Source of the DNA: Micractinium sp. NFX-FRZ
Lineage: Eukaryota > Chlorophyta > Trebouxiophyceae > Chlorellales > Chlorellaceae
NCBI GenBank assembly: GCA_029339195.1
Contig: JAPTJF010000541.1
Span: forward strand, 1-38,720
Length of the DNA stretch: 38,720 nucleotides
Direction: 5' to 3'
The translations under genes and the position numbers were made by a program. The notes beneath the pieces were generated by a model. The model searched no databases. It saw nothing but the letters and a program-made list of their open reading frames with translations, and had not been told where the DNA came from. How positions within the stretch are numbered: the first letter of the stretch is position 1; every line of letters starts with the position of its first letter. Below are positions 1 through 11,933 of this stretch, piece after piece.

Positions 1-384
1 CCACGGCTGCTGCATTGCTGGTGGGAGCTGCGACCAGGCGCCCTGCTGCGCCGCCAGTTGCTGGGCCGCCGCTGGTGATAACGGCTGCGCCTGCCCCTGA
101 TGCCACTGCAGGCCGTGCTGCTGCTGCTGCTGCTGCTCAGTGCCGGGCTGCCTGCTGGGTGCAGGCAACTGCTGTGGCGGTGCGCTTGCAGCTGCTGCAG
201 CATGGTTGGTAGCCTCCGCCTGCCGCGTCGCCTGCCGCAGCGCCAGCAGCCACCGCCACAGCACAGCCTGGGTGTCCCCATCGCCGGGCGCCGCGCCCGC
301 CGCGCGTTCATCCCGCGATTGCCCTGCAATCCCCGGTTGCCGCTGGCCACGTCCCGTGGCGGCCTGGAATTGGAGACCTTCCAT
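1..384 (-). CDS. Gln-rich protein, N-terminal part (runs off left edge)
   Basis: An uninterrupted minus-strand reading frame runs from an ATG at 384-382 to the window edge, 128 codons without a stop. It starts MEGLQFQAATGRGQRQPG. Next comes a short possibly helical stretch near residues 39-55 (AVLWRWLLALRQATRQAEA), then an Ala/Gln/Pro-rich region with a six-Gln run at about residues 83-88. Composition resembles low-complexity N-termini of algal transcription or RNA-binding regulators, but no domain is recognised, so no function is assigned. It is transcribed away from the RAD54 gene, about 0.9 kb between the two starts. The start is the only ATG before the frame becomes Gln-rich. An upstream 5' exon cannot be excluded. 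Confidence 0.5.
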   Translation of the reverse strand, partial: MEGLQFQAATGRGQRQPGIAGQSRDERAAGAAPGDGDTQAVLWRWLLALRQATRQAEATNHAAAAASAPPQQLPAPSRQPGTEQQQQQQHGLQWHQGQAQPLSPAAAQQLAAQQGAWSQLPPAMQQPW

Positions 385-749
385 TGTCCGTCCCTCTCGG
401 CTGATGGGTTCGCTTGCGGACTTGCAAAAGGTTTGTGCTCGCTAGAATTGACTTGAGAGGCGGCCTGAGCTCGCACGGAAGCCGCCTGGCGGGGTTTGCC
501 GGTTCTGCCCGCAAGGGTTTCTGGGAGTGCTGTCGGAGAGCAACTGTGCATGCTCCCGAATGTGCCTGCGGTGAATTGAAGCCGAAGGGAGCTCAATACG
601 GCGGCGGGGGCACGAGGTCGGGGGCCGCAAGCCATGAGGTGGAAGGGGCCGCCATGAGCCGCCGCCTCCAATCATGGCGACAATTCCGCCAGCGGTGGCA
701 GCTGCAAATCAGCAAGGGCGGCACCTGTGGGTGTCACAACCTTTGCACT

Positions 750-765
750 TGCATGTTAACATGCA
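750..765. promoter_or_regulatory. 16-bp perfect palindrome
   Basis: TGCATGTTAACATGCA is its own reverse complement over 16 bases, AT-rich within GC-rich surroundings. It contains CATGCA half-sites on both strands, which are the type of element bound by plant B3-domain proteins. It lies between two divergent genes, 366 bp above one start and 518 bp above the other. A role as a dimeric transcription-factor site is inference. Confidence 0.3.
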
Positions 766-1107
766 TGTGGACATTTCAAGCTTAGGTCCAAGAGTTGGAA
801 GCAGCGCTAAGTGGCATGCAGAGGCGTCCCGCCACCCGCACTGGGTGATAGGCCAAAACGGCACTTTGAGTGCATTCTTCACCTGCGTGTGCTAGAACTG
901 GGCATTACATCTATCTGCGCAGACTTTTGTGCAATCGAATCGGAGAAGAGGTGGCAAACTCACGATGGTGAATCAGGCGGCAGTGGCGGTGGCGGCGGCG
1001 GCGGCAGCCGTCCTAGATCATCATGTCTGCTCTCCCTCAGCTTCGGCAATGGCCTGGCAGCATCGAGCAACGCATTCAATTCACGCCATGCAGCAAGTCG
1101 CACTTTC

Positions 1108-1116
1108 TTTCGCGAA
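1108..1116. promoter_or_regulatory. Candidate E2F-like site upstream of RAD54
   Basis: TTTCGCGAA lies about 170 bp before the RAD54 start codon. It closely resembles the E2F/DP core (TTTSSCGC), differing at the last base. S-phase recombination genes are often E2F-controlled in plants, so the location is sensible, but one short match in GC-rich DNA can occur by chance. Confidence 0.3.
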
Positions 1117-1282
1117 GTGACACCGCAGCGGACACTCTCCTCACTCGTTGCTCAACCCGTGACAGGCTAAGCGCACGTGGAGAGGCTGGGGCTCAGTAAC
1201 CACCGACCAGTGGGGAGCAACCTCGGCTCAAACGCGGTGGAAAAGTCTGCGAGCCCGCCGAGGCAACCCTGGCCCACGCACT

Positions 1283-4200
1283 ATGGTCGGGAGCAAGCGC
1301 AAGGCGCCCGAGGGCGAGGAGAACGATCAGCTGCAGCAGAATGTGACGCCGGCGGCGGGGTCGGGTGCGGCCGCCAAGGAGATGGTCGTCGTAGGCGGCG
1401 TGGGCTGCAACGCGGCCAGCTTGCGCGCCGTTCGCAAGCCCTTCAAGGTGCGAACAGAGGCTGTGTATCATTTGGGTGCTAAATGTTTGATGCATGGGAG
1501 CACCATGGTGCACACGGCGCACTCTCAGCTGTCCCCCGGAAGAGCCGCCCGCCCTGACCGCCTGCTGCCCGCCCTGACCGCCGCCGCCCCCGCCGCCCCC
1601 TGCAGCCGCCCATGGCCTCCCGCCCCGAGGCCAACGGGCGCGGCGTGCAGGTAGGCCTCAAGTTCTCCAAGCTGGCCATGTTAGGCCCCGGAGGCCTGCT
1701 GCAGCAGGTGGTGACCAAGACGGTTAAAATCGGGCGGCGCCTGGGGGAGGGGCTAGATGACAGCTGTGAGGCGCCAGACGTGGTGCTCTTTGACCCGGCA
1801 GACTTCCCAGGTGGGTGCTGGCCCTGGGGTCCTGGGATGGCAGGGTGGGGCGCCACACACGGCGCTGGCTCCAGGCTTGCCCTGGGCGTGTTGTTTGCCC
1901 AGTGGGGAGCAGAGGCACCGGGGTGCGGCATGGGCAGGGCAAGTGCGGGTGACCAGCCGCCCCGGCCCGCGCGGCGTCGCGGGTGCTGCCTTGCCGCCTC
2001 TGCGTCCCCCAGGCCCCCTGCAGACCCACCTGTTTCTGAGGCTGCAGCTGCGCCCCAGCGGCTGTTCGCGCCACCTGCCAGCGCGCACAGTTTGCTATTT
2101 GAGCTTGCCCCGCTTTCTCTCCCCGCCTCAAATCAGGCAATCATGCTGGCGCCTGTCTGACGAGTGGGGGCACGCGTCCCTTCTTCTTCTTCGCTGCATC
2201 AACCTACTGTCCGGCCTGCCTGCCCGCTGCTGCGCCTGCTGCACCCGCTGCAGACCTGCCCCCGCCAGCGGACGGCAGCCCAGCCTACACGCGGGTGCTG
2301 GTCGACAAGTTCATCGCCGGCAAGCTGAGGCCGCATCAAGTGGAGGGGGTGAGTGCAGGGCGTGCATTTTTATAGTTGAGCTTGGGCAGCGGGGGCCCTC
2401 AGGCAGCGTTGCGGCGGTACAGCAGTTACACTGTGCCATGCTGTGCACGCCGCGTGCAGTCATGCTTGTTGACCGCAGCCTGGTTCCTAGTTTCTTGATT
2501 GACGGTCCTGCCTGCCACAAGGGTTGGGGCGGCGGCATTCCAACGCGCCTTTCCTGTGCTGACCGTACTGCCACCCTTCCTCTGCCAGCTCTTGCCTGTG
2601 TGTACAGGTGCAATTCATGTTCAAGTGTCTTGCTGGCCTGAAGAACCCAGAGTTCCGAGGCTGCATCCAGGTGAGAAAATGGGCCCTGGCTCCTGTGCAG
2701 TGGGAATGGGTGGCCCTTTTGCAGCGGGAGAGGCGTCCAGGGGCTCGATTGGTGCAGTGTGCACGGTCGCTGCTCAGGCCGGATGGGTACAGGGCAGGCG
2801 CGGGGGCTGCAGCTCGACAGCACAGCCAGCTAGCAGCAAGGCGCTACCTGCTCGCTCCTGCCTGGCGCTGCGCACACCAACCTGCTGTGCACAGGCATGC
2901 ATGCCACCTGGCGCACACCTGCGGCTTCCCCAAATCCACACCCCACCCGCCCTTCCCTTTTCCCGCCTTTTCTTTTTTGGCCCCACCGCAGTCGGACAGC
3001 ATGGGGCTGGGCAAGACCTTCCAGTCCATCTGCTGCATGTGGATGCTGCTCACCACGGGCATCCAGGGGCGCCCCACATGCAGCCGCGCACTGGTGGTCA
3101 CACCCACGTCCCTGGTGGCAAACTGGGGTGAGCGGCGCTGTCCCAATTCGTTTTGTGTTTCTTGTGCGTGGGTGCTGGACGTGTGCCGTGGTGTTGCGCT
3201 GGGGTTGGGGTGGGCAAGGGCCAGGGGGGGCGGGGATGGGACTGGATGGGGGTGGCACTAGAGGACTCGGACATTGATGCTGGGTGCCTGCGCCCGAAGC
3301 TGTTGTGCAGTGCATCACAACGCTCCGCCCCCATGGCTGTTGCAGGGCGGGAGGTGGAGAAGTGGCTGGGGGGGCGGCTCAAGCCCACGGTGGTTGAGGA
3401 TGCCGCGCAGCTCAAGGTGAGGAGGGGAGCATATCTCGCATGAGGGGCAGAGGCCAAAGGGCGGCTGATATGACAACAGCACGTGTGGCTAAGGCACGCT
3501 GGTGTTCGGCTCTAGCAGCACCCTGTGCAGCACACTGCACTGGTAGCCCACAGCCCACTCCTCCCCAACATGGTCCATCTCCACCGCTGCTGCCCGCCTG
3601 CCTGGTGCACCCCCCACCATCCTCCCTTGCGCAGACAGAGCTCAACCGGCTGGGCGGCTACGTGCCAGCGGGGCGACAGCAGGCCCACTGCTTCATCATG
3701 TCTTACGACGTCTTCCGCCTCAACCAGGTGCTGTTGAGGGAGGGTTGGGCGCTGGGGAGGGATTGCCCGCAGCGGGGACGATGGCAGAGCAGGGGAGGTG
3801 AAGAGGCACGCGGCTGCTGCGCCCCCTCGCGCGCCGCTGCTCCCTGGCTGGCCCCTCTGGGCAGCGACTGCCCCTGCAGCGCCCTGCAGTGCCCTGATGC
3901 TTCCTGTCCCTCAACGGATGCCTGTCACTCACTGCAGTCCCTGGTTTACAGCAAGAAGTTTGAGCTAGTCATCTGCGATGAGGCTCACCGCCTCAAGGTA
4001 CAACTGGGGCCGCCTGCCTGCCTGCTCAGCTCCCGCAAAAAAGGCTGGCAATGCTGGTCGGGTGCACGCCAGCTGGCTGGGGACCCACTTGAAAGTGTTG
4101 TGGGGCCTGGGGCTGCGGCGACAGCTGTGCTCCCTCAGCAGCAGGGCTGCACCACAGCGGGCAGCAGCGCCTGCACCGACCGTGCAGGGAATGACGGCTT

Positions 4201-7200
4201 GCCTCGTCTCCTGTTCTACTGTGTCCGCTCCGCTCTCGCACCCTCCCCCGGCGTTCCTTGCCCTGCGCATAGCGGTCAAACCGAAGTCAACCATGCCACC
4301 AATTGGCGGGTCCCAAACCTGTAGCCCTGTCTCTCACCCTCCCAGCCAGCCTGCCTGCCCCCGCATCGCACCTTGCCATGCAGAACGGCCAGTCCAAGAT
4401 CAATCAGGCCGTCTTTGGGCTGCCCTGCAAGCTGCGCCTGCTGCTGACAGGCACACCCATCCAGAACGACCTGTCAGGTATGGCGTTGGAGTGGGTGAGA
4501 GCAGGCTGGGGTGTAGGTTGGGTCTCAGGGTGCAGGGTGCGGTAGTGGTAGCTGGAAGTGGAGGTTTCCACCCTTCCAGCACGGCCTGCCACCTGGGATG
4601 CGGGTGGAGTGGGGCAGCCCTGGAGGAAGGGGCAGGGTGGGGTGGGGGTTGAACCAGGTCCCCTCATCTTGCTGCCAGCACAGGCTCTCGCCCCTGTCAC
4701 ATGGCACTCCTTGATGCCACCGCCCCCACCCCCTTGCAGAGTTCTTTGCCATGTTCAACACCGCCTGCCCCGGCCTGTTTGGCTCCAACAACGACTTCCG
4801 GAAGAACTACGAGTAGGAGAGGGAGGGAGGGTTGCGACGAGGGGCACAGCGCTGTGCTGAAGTGATTGTACTGCAATGTGCTGCAATGTGCAGGGATGTG
4901 GTGTGCAAGGGCTGAACAGCAGTGCATGCAAGACGGATCTTTTGCTAGCTGGCTCACTCAACCGCACCGCACCAACGTCGCCGCACATGCAGGCTGCCGA
5001 TCCTGGCGGGGCGCGACGCCAACGCGACTGACAAGCAGCTTGAGAAGGTGCGGTGTGTGCGTGTGTATGACCTGGGGTGGGGGCTGCTTCCTGGCGGGGA
5101 AGTGCAGCCTGTGGCACTGGGTCCGTTTGAGGCAGCAAGGCACAGCGCATGGTGGCAGCCTTGCGTGCGTGCGTGCGTGACTGCCCGCCTGCCTGCAAGC
5201 TCGCACTCAGCGCACGCTGTCCGCAGCCCCAAGCATTCGACTTTGACCCCCTCACATGTGTGCATGTTGCAGGGCACGGCGGCGCAGCAGCTGCTGGTGT
5301 CGCTGGCGCAGCAGTACATGATCCGCCGTACCTCGGAGACCCTCAAGCAGTACCTGCCTGCCAAGATCCAGGAGGTGGGTGCAAGTATGTGGGGTGGATG
5401 CTAGGCGGCGATGGCGGCAGGCACTCAAGGCACTTGCTGTGAAAAGGGGACGGTAGGTGTCTTCAGCTTTGTGACTTCGGCCGCCCTCCTGCCCCTCTCT
5501 GCCCCCTTATGCCTGCCTGCCTACCGCCCCTGCAGGTCATCTTCTTCAAGATTTGCGTGCTGCGCCCTCCTGCCCCCACTCTGGCCCCACTGTGGTTGCC
5601 TGCCGCCGCCCTGCTTTCTAAATCCACGCGCATGGGCGCATTCTTTCTTCCTGCCCTGCCTGCCCTGCCCTGCAGGTCATCTTCTGCAAGATGAGCACGC
5701 TGCAGCTGTCGCTGTACAAGGGGTTCCTGGGGTCGGAGGCAGTGTCGGGTGGGTGGGCTGGTGCAGGGGTGGGGAGGCGAGTCGCGTGAGGGAAGCCGAC
5801 CCTTCTTCAACCTTCCTCATCCTCCTTGCAGCCGTGCTGTCCGGGCGCTAGGAGGGCGGGAGCATGCTGGCCCCACTGCCCCACCTCCGTACCCCTCACC
5901 CCTGCCCTGCCCTTGTCCTCATGACCCGTTTGCAGCCGCGCTGGCGGGGCGCAAGCTGGAGCGTGACAAGGCGCTGGCCACGCTGCCTGCCATCAACGCG
6001 CTCAAGAAGCTGTGCTGCCACCCGGACATGGTGGGAAGGCAGGGTGTGTGGGGCGGCAGGGCGCATGCAGCACGGGTGCATACAGCGGGAGTTTGCGGTT
6101 CATGCAATGTGACGCAGTGGACGGGGCAGGGGGCCGAGGACGATCCAGGGCCTCAATTGAGGTATTATCGCATCTGCTTCAATAGTTGAAATTGATTGGG
6201 TTTAAGGCCACAGAAGGACTGCGATGATTGGGGGCACGACGGTCGCGCTGCACTTGTGGCCTGCCGTGCGCCACTCGGCGCTCCTGCCACTGCCCTCCTG
6301 GGCCTGCCGCCTTTGTTTCGCCCCACATGCCCGCTCTCTAAATGCACTGACCACCCCCTGCAACGGCTGCCCCCCACCCCGCCTTGATCAGATCTGGGAC
6401 CTCCAGCGCAGCACCAGCGGCGGCGGCGGCGGCGGCAAGCTCAGCGGCATGCTGCTGGGCGGCCCGGCTCGCGCCAGCGGGCGCGCCGCCAAGCCCAGCG
6501 CCAAGAAAGCGTCGGGCGCTGGCAAGGCGTCTGGCAGCGGCGACGGGCCGCGGGTGGTGGTGACCGGGATGGAGGGTTTGGAGCCGCTCTTCAAGGCAGC
6601 AGAGATCTACCCTGCCTACGCTCCCAGCAGCGTGCAGGCCATGCACTCGGGTGCGTGCGCCCCTGAAAATGCGTGAAATCATGTGCCAGGAGGTTGCAGG
6701 TTGTAGAGAACTAAGTAGCCCTGACCGCCTCCTTACAAGCTCCAGCAACAGCACTTTGGGGGCTGCATCTGAAGCTCTGTCGTCCTCTCGCTTCCGCCTG
6801 CCCTCCCTAGTCCTCCCTCCTTACCTCCCACGCCCTCCCTCGCACCCGCCCTCACTCTTCCTCCCTCACCTCTGCAAGCAGGCAAGATGCAGGTGCTGGT
6901 GTCGCTGCTCAAGGCGATCCGGGAGAGCGAGCCGACAGACAAGTGAGAGGCTCAGCCTGCACTGCAAGGCTTGCAGTGCCCAGGGGGAGGGCTGCCCCTG
7001 CTGTTGCTCTGTCCGGCGAGCGGCGCAAATCACTTGCATCTCCACGTGCTGCCTGCCGAAGGCATGGCCTGGCAGGAGGTAGTCCAAGCTCCCTGTAGGA
7101 ACGACCCGTCACAGCATGTTGTTCCTCCCGCTTTCCTGCAGGGTGGTCCTGGTCAGCAACTACACGGAGAGCCTGTCGCTGTGTGACAAGGTGGGTGGCC

Positions 7201-10200
7201 CCTCCTGCATGGGTGCAGGGTGTATAGGGGCCAAGGGCTTTGGGGGCAGCAGCTGCAGGGCGGGACAGGGCGCTGCAGGGCGGGGCGGGAGATGATACGG
7301 AGGGCAGGGTTAGGGACATCACTCAAGGGTGGCTCACCACAGGGCCGGCCATGGCACAGCACAGTGTGGCAGGATGACAGGGGTGTCTGCTCGGCTTCCC
7401 GGACACCCTGCACCTCCTGCTCCTCTTCGCTCTCGGGGCCGATCCTCTGGCTGCCTTCTCTCTGTGCACCATGCCTGTTTGTATCCACTGCTTCACCCCC
7501 CTGTGCGACACCACTGCCCAATCAACCATATCACCAGTACATTGACAGTCGAACAGAGCCAAAACAGCTCAATGCACCGCCCCCGCCCGCCCGCACCCCA
7601 GGTGTGCAAGGCCAACCGGTGGGGCACGCTGTCATTGACAGGCGACCTGGATGCCCGCAAGCGGCAGGTGTGTAGCGCCATGCAATATCTACGATTTGGT
7701 AGTGTACAATGCACATGCCGGGAGTGCTGCCATGTGGGATGCAAACAAGGGGGGCAGCACCGCTGCATGCGCACTTGCAGACGCCCTGCCCATGCACTGT
7801 GCTGCGCCCTCGTAGGCACCTGCTCACGAGAGCTTGCATGCCTGCTGGGTGCATGCCTGCCTGGTACAACGCCTCCCGCACATTGCTAGAGGAGCATGCG
7901 ACTGCAGGCTGTGGTGGGAGACCTCTCCTCGGCTGCCCGCCCTTTGCTCATGGTGCCTTGCTACTGTCACATCCACCCCTGCCACTTGGGGCTTGGGTTG
8001 CAGGCTCTGGTGGATGAGTTCAACTCGGCGGCCCACCCCTCATTTGTGCTGCTGCTGTCCTCCAAGGGTGAGCGGGGCGGCAGCAGGGCAGGCCAATGGG
8101 GGCGGCCTGGTGCCAGCAGCCTTCAGCGCAGTTCCTGTCCTTCCCATACATCGACCGCTGCACAAGGAGCCGTGTCGTGATCAACGTATGTGTCATGTAC
8201 TCTTACAAGTGTCTCAATCCACCCTGTGCAGCCGGCGGGTGTGGGCTGAACATCATTGGTGCCAACCGGCTGGTGCTGCTGGACCCCAGGTGGGTGGGGT
8301 GTTGGGTGGGCAGCAGGTGATGGCGCAGGGCAGGTGGGCGAGACAGCCATGCAGTGGTGCACAGTGTATGTGCTCAGCAGCGGCTGGCGCACGACTGCCG
8401 CTGGAAGTGGGTCAAAACAGACGGCCTGGACGGCCTCTTTCGAAGCCGCATCGGGGGCAGTGCTGGGGTGAAGGGGGGCGTGAGCAGCCCAGCTAAGGTA
8501 ATGTAGCGCAGTTGGCCAGCAAACAACGTCTTTTGCACTCTGCCCAGCGCACCACATGCATGCCTTCCCCCTGCCCGCCCACTCTCTCTCTTCCCCTCCA
8601 CCCCCCTCCCCTTGTACCCCTGGCTCCAGCTGGAACCCGGCAGATGACCAGCAGGCCATGGGGCGGGTGTGGCGTGAGGGGCAGCGCAAGAACGTGTACA
8701 TCTACCGCCTGCTCACCACAGGTGGGGCCCTGGCTGCCCTTTCAAGGACGTGGTGGGTGTCTCGGGCGGGGAGCGGTAGACACTGTGAACACCTGCGCAA
8801 CAGCGTACTGGACAGGCGTGGTACATCTGCTGGCTGTCGACCAGAGGCAGGGTTTGGGGCACCACGAGCGGCACACTGCTACCAGTGGTTGGCAGTGCTG
8901 CTGTGTTCTCACCCTGTAGCCCAACCCGCCGATGCTGTGGCCCCAGGCTCACAGGCGGCATGGAGGGGAGCCCCGCAGCATCAGGGTTTGCATGAGCCCA
9001 TTCAGCAGTGTCGATCCGTGGGTGCAAGGGTGTCCAAACCCGTCACCCGTTCTCCGCCATGCCCGCCCCCGCCTCCTCTTGGCTCTCACCAGGCAGCATC
9101 GAGGAGAAGATCTTCCAGCGGCAGCTGGCCAAGGAGGGACTGTCCCGCGTGGTGGTGGACGACAACGCCGACGAGCAGCGCACCTTCTCAAAGTGGGTGA
9201 GGGTTGTTTTTGTCAGGCGAGCAAGTGCCGCTAGCGGGGTGGGGCCCGCCAGGCGGTGGCGAACGAGCTGTGGGCGGATGCGGCAGGCATGCAGGCAGGC
9301 ACGTGCCCTTCAGGGTTGGCTGGTTGCTTTGAGCGCCAGCTGGGATGGGCTGGCGGCATGCGCGTCGCGTGGGGGCGGAGCTGGTAGCCAGCGCGCGTCG
9401 CCGACATGTTGCAGCCCGTGCGGCTGCTGCACACTCACCGCGCCCTCGTGGCGCAGGGACTTGTGTCATGCACTGCTTTTGGGGGAGTGGCTTGCCTAGG
9501 CAGCCTCCGGCTGACTTTGGGACTCTGCCATGCCCGCCCTGCTGTGCTGCGCAGGGACGAGCTCAAGGCCTTGTTCCGAGTGGACACCGGGGTGCAGTGC
9601 GACACACACGCGTGCATCAAGTGCACGTGAGTGCCGCCAGCCTCAGGCTGTGCCCGCAGCGCAGCTGGGTCGCCTGCCTGGGTCGCTCGCCAGTTGTGTT
9701 GCAGCGCGGCAGGCTGCACTGCCGACGTGGCGCCTGCATGCTTCGCAGCACGTGCTTTCCTTCTGCCTCGCTCCCTGACGCCAGCTGTTCCTGGCTGCCT
9801 GCCTGCAGCTGTGGCGGGCGGTGGCCGCGGCCGGTGGAGGAGGCGGGGGCAGGGCGGCGGGAGAGCGAGGACAGCGAGGCGGGGTGGGGGGATGAGGATG
9901 AGGATGGAGAGGAGGTTGGGGGCAAGGCAGAGAAGCAGGTGAGCCGTGATGGGTGGGCAGCCTGGATCTAGCGGGTGTCTGTGACAAGGAGGGGACACGA
10001 AGCTACACGTGGCACGCCATGCCGGCTGCACCAGCCGAGCCAACGTGCATTTGGCACTCACCTGCACGACCCTCCAGCCCATGCCTCCCCCTGGCCTCAA
10101 GCCGCCAGCGGCGCCACCCCACCCTATGGAATGTGTGCCGAATGTGCAGCCTTCCTGGCTCCTCTCCTTGTGACGCCCCCCCTCCTCCCCCTCCCTCCCC

Positions 10201-10968
10201 CAGGCCGTTGCTGCCGCCACCAACCCCGGCAGCGTGCTGAGCTGGGCGCATGTCAAAGACGTGACGCAGCTGCCGGATGCGGTGTGGCAGCGGGTGTCGG
10301 CACCCATCCGTAACGCGTACATCACCTTTGCTTTCAGCGGTGGGTGGGCTGGGGTTTGGGTCTGGTTGGGGCGGCAATAGTGGGCTGGTCATGCAGGGTG
10401 GCGTGCCGGAGAGCGGAGGTATGGGTGCGAGGCGGGAGGGAGGGATTGCAGCAGGCAAGGGGTCACAAGGCAGGTGTCTGTGTCGAGATGGGCACACCCG
10501 TCCACCACTTTCTACCCCACGCCCATCCACCACTGTCTGCGTCTCACCTCCTGCCCCAGCCAACGCCTTCGCGCATGCCTGGCACTACACTTGGCCAGCC
10601 ACACACCCAACAAGCACCCAACCAAGCGACACCTGCTGTGCTTCTGTAGTCATGGCTCGATTGCCAACGCACATAGCGGCAGAGATGACGCTCCTGCGGC
10701 TGGCAGCGGTGGCACAAGAGGCAGAACAGCGACGCCTGCTGCGCCCGCTGCTGCTGCTGCCCTGCTTGTAAAAATGGCTTGCATCCCCTTGACTGCAGAC
10801 TTCAACCTGGAGGAGAAGCTGGAGCCAGCCAAGGGGGTGGATGATGAGGAGGAGGATGACGCCGACTCGATTGACCGGGAGGGGTCGGCCCTGGATGATT
10901 TGGAGGATTTCGAGGATGGAGAGGAGGGCGGCAGCGGCGGCGGCGACGAGGAGGAGGAGGACGAGTGA
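1283..10968 (+). CDS. RAD54: RAD54-type SNF2 DNA translocase, 26 exons, 878 aa
   Basis: Exons: 1283-1447, 1606-1810, 2254-2348, 2608-2670, 2992-3127, 3346-3416, 3635-3727, 3938-3997, 4384-4477, 4740-4812, 4993-5047, 5273-5374, 5676-5748, 5936-6030, 6392-6650, 6882-6942, 7142-7190, 7602-7667, 8004-8067, 8232-8289, 8630-8721, 9093-9192, 9555-9626, 9809-9938, 10204-10339, 10799-10968; all phases agree. Motifs: RKPFK near residue 51, LRPHQVEG, Walker A MGLGKT (K184), DEAH at 290-293, [27 protein letters not shown], and [11 protein letters not shown] (R658, R661). The order and inter-motif text match plant RAD54, the nuclear RAD51 partner that remodels chromatin and drives strand exchange. Oddities are a Gly/Ala/Lys-rich insert in exon 15, SDS where ADE/ADD usually precedes MGLGKT, a CxxCxC segment in exons 23-24, and an acidic Asp/Glu-rich C-terminus. 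An in-frame stop at 1118-1120 supports the start. Exact borders of exon 2 are the least certain. Confidence 0.9.
5536..5564 (+). repeat. Degenerate copy of RAD54 exon 13 start with acceptor
   Basis: In intron 12 a TGCAG acceptor is followed by GTCATCTTCTTCAAG, nearly identical to the true exon 13 start GTCATCTTCTGCAAG at 5676, 140 bp downstream. Similarity fades after about 29 bases. The true exon is chosen because it reads on as [17 protein letters not shown], as in RAD54 relatives. Confidence 0.75.
5832..5855 (+). repeat. Degenerate copy of RAD54 exon 14 start with acceptor
   Basis: In intron 13 a TTGCAG acceptor is followed by CCGTGCTGTCCGGGCGCTAG. The real exon 14, 104 bp downstream at 5936, begins CCGCGCTGGCGGGGCGCAAG. 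In frame the copy reads AVLSGR then stop, against AALAGRK in the real exon, so inclusion would truncate the protein. Confidence 0.7.
7908..7970 (+). repeat. Degenerate copy of RAD54 exon 19 start with acceptor
   Basis: After an ACTGCAG acceptor the intron 18 sequence reads [16 protein letters not shown]. The real exon 19, 96 bp downstream at 8004, reads [16 protein letters not shown]. The alignment is colinear and gap-free for roughly 55-60 bp, and the real exon retains the conserved helicase spacing. Confidence 0.75.
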
Positions 10969-11238
10969 GCGACCGGGCGTGGGGTGAAGGCCTAGGGCCT
11001 GTGGCTGCGGCCATGCAGCGGGCCCTGGCGCCAGCTCCGCAAGCAGGGCGTCGGACAGGGACTTGGTCAGCCTGGCTCGAAGGGGGAGCTGAGCTGGCGG
11101 CATGTGGGTCCCGCGAGCAGGGCGCATCTTCTGAGCTGGCGGGAAACCCGGCATGCAGCATTGCCACGAGTAATGCAGTTAGCGTCAAACACCCTTGGGC
11201 GCTGTGTTCAGATTATTGATTTAATGTTCTGAGCGGAT

Positions 11239-11243
11239 TTACA
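11239..11243 (-). terminator. Candidate TGTAA polyadenylation signal of peroxidase 1
   Basis: TGTAA on the minus strand (TTACA on plus). Chlorophyte 3' UTRs commonly end 10-20 nt after this pentamer. The implied UTR of about 780 nt is long but within the algal range. A five-base match is weak evidence. Confidence 0.2.
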
Positions 11244-11283
11244 CACGTACTGCGGCAGCTACAGCCGCAGATTGCTAGGGGCA

Positions 11284-11346
11284 CGTCGCAACAGCATTGC
11301 AGCTGAAGCAACAGCATTGCAACGTCGCAACAGCATTGCAGCTGAA
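11284..11346. repeat. Short direct repeats (GTCGCAACAGCATTGCAGCTGAA)
   Basis: A 23-24 bp unit at 11284-11307 recurs at 11323-11346, with a shortened partial unit GCAACAGCATTGCAA between them. It lies in the intergenic 3' region and nothing suggests a function. Confidence 0.6.
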
Positions 11347-11933
11347 GGGGCCTCCAGGAAGGGATTGGGTAGGGGAAGGGAAAAGACGACGGCAAGAATC
11401 GGGGAAAGGATGGGCAAAACCACTTTGGTCGGCTGGAGGTTTTCGGTTCACAGATTAAGGGATGATTGAACAGGAGTCAGTGTGGGTGGTCTGTGCAGGA
11501 ATGTTGGGGGAACTGGGGGAAGGGGATCGAACTGTGAGGAGGGTGGGGGGCCGGCAGCTGCGGCGGCATCAATTTAGAGTTGAGGGGGGTCACAGAAAAA
11601 TTCTGGGAATCCATGCAGGGGGTGCGGGGCAAAGGGGGTGGTTACTGGCCCCCTGCCCTCCTGCTTGGGGGCACGGCGTGGCATGCACATGAAGTGCGTG
11701 GAGGACAGCAGGCAGGCAGCACGGGCTGCAGCCTCGGTCGGGGGTGGTGAGGTTCAAACAGGCTTGGGTTGCGGTCAGGTTGCAAGCTTGGGAGGGTCAC
11801 TAAGGGGGGTTCAGTCACGTTTGAGCTGCCGCGCAGCTGCATCAGCTATGCAGCGGCATTCAGCCTGGGGCTCCACGTGCCCCTGGTTCTTCCATTTGGT
11901 GCGCGGCTCGGCTTGGGCCGGCTGGGAGCTGCT

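Larger units (their letters stand above)
385..1282. other. Divergent intergenic region between Gln-rich gene and RAD54
   Basis: About 0.9 kb without a supported gene. It should hold the promoters and 5' UTRs of both flanking genes. The short open frames in it (for example 929-1120 and 811-1170) are Ala/Gly runs with no family resemblance. Two sites stand out and are listed separately: a 16-bp perfect palindrome at 750-765 and an E2F-like site at 1108-1116. Confidence 0.6.

Noticed and set aside
8955..8975. Possible copy of RAD54 exon 22 start (GGCGGCATGGAGGGGAG)
   Set aside because: Similarity to GGCAGCATCGAGGAGAAG is short and in a low-complexity context. Kept as a weak candidate, not counted among the strong cases.
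9451..9470. Possible copy of RAD54 exon 23 acceptor (GCGCAGGGAC)
   Set aside because: Only about 10 bases match. The 98-bp spacing is suggestive but not enough alone.
9435..10325. Minus-strand 296-codon open frame opposite RAD54 exons 23-25
   Set aside because: It is antisense to conserved RAD54 exons and introns; high GC content explains its length.
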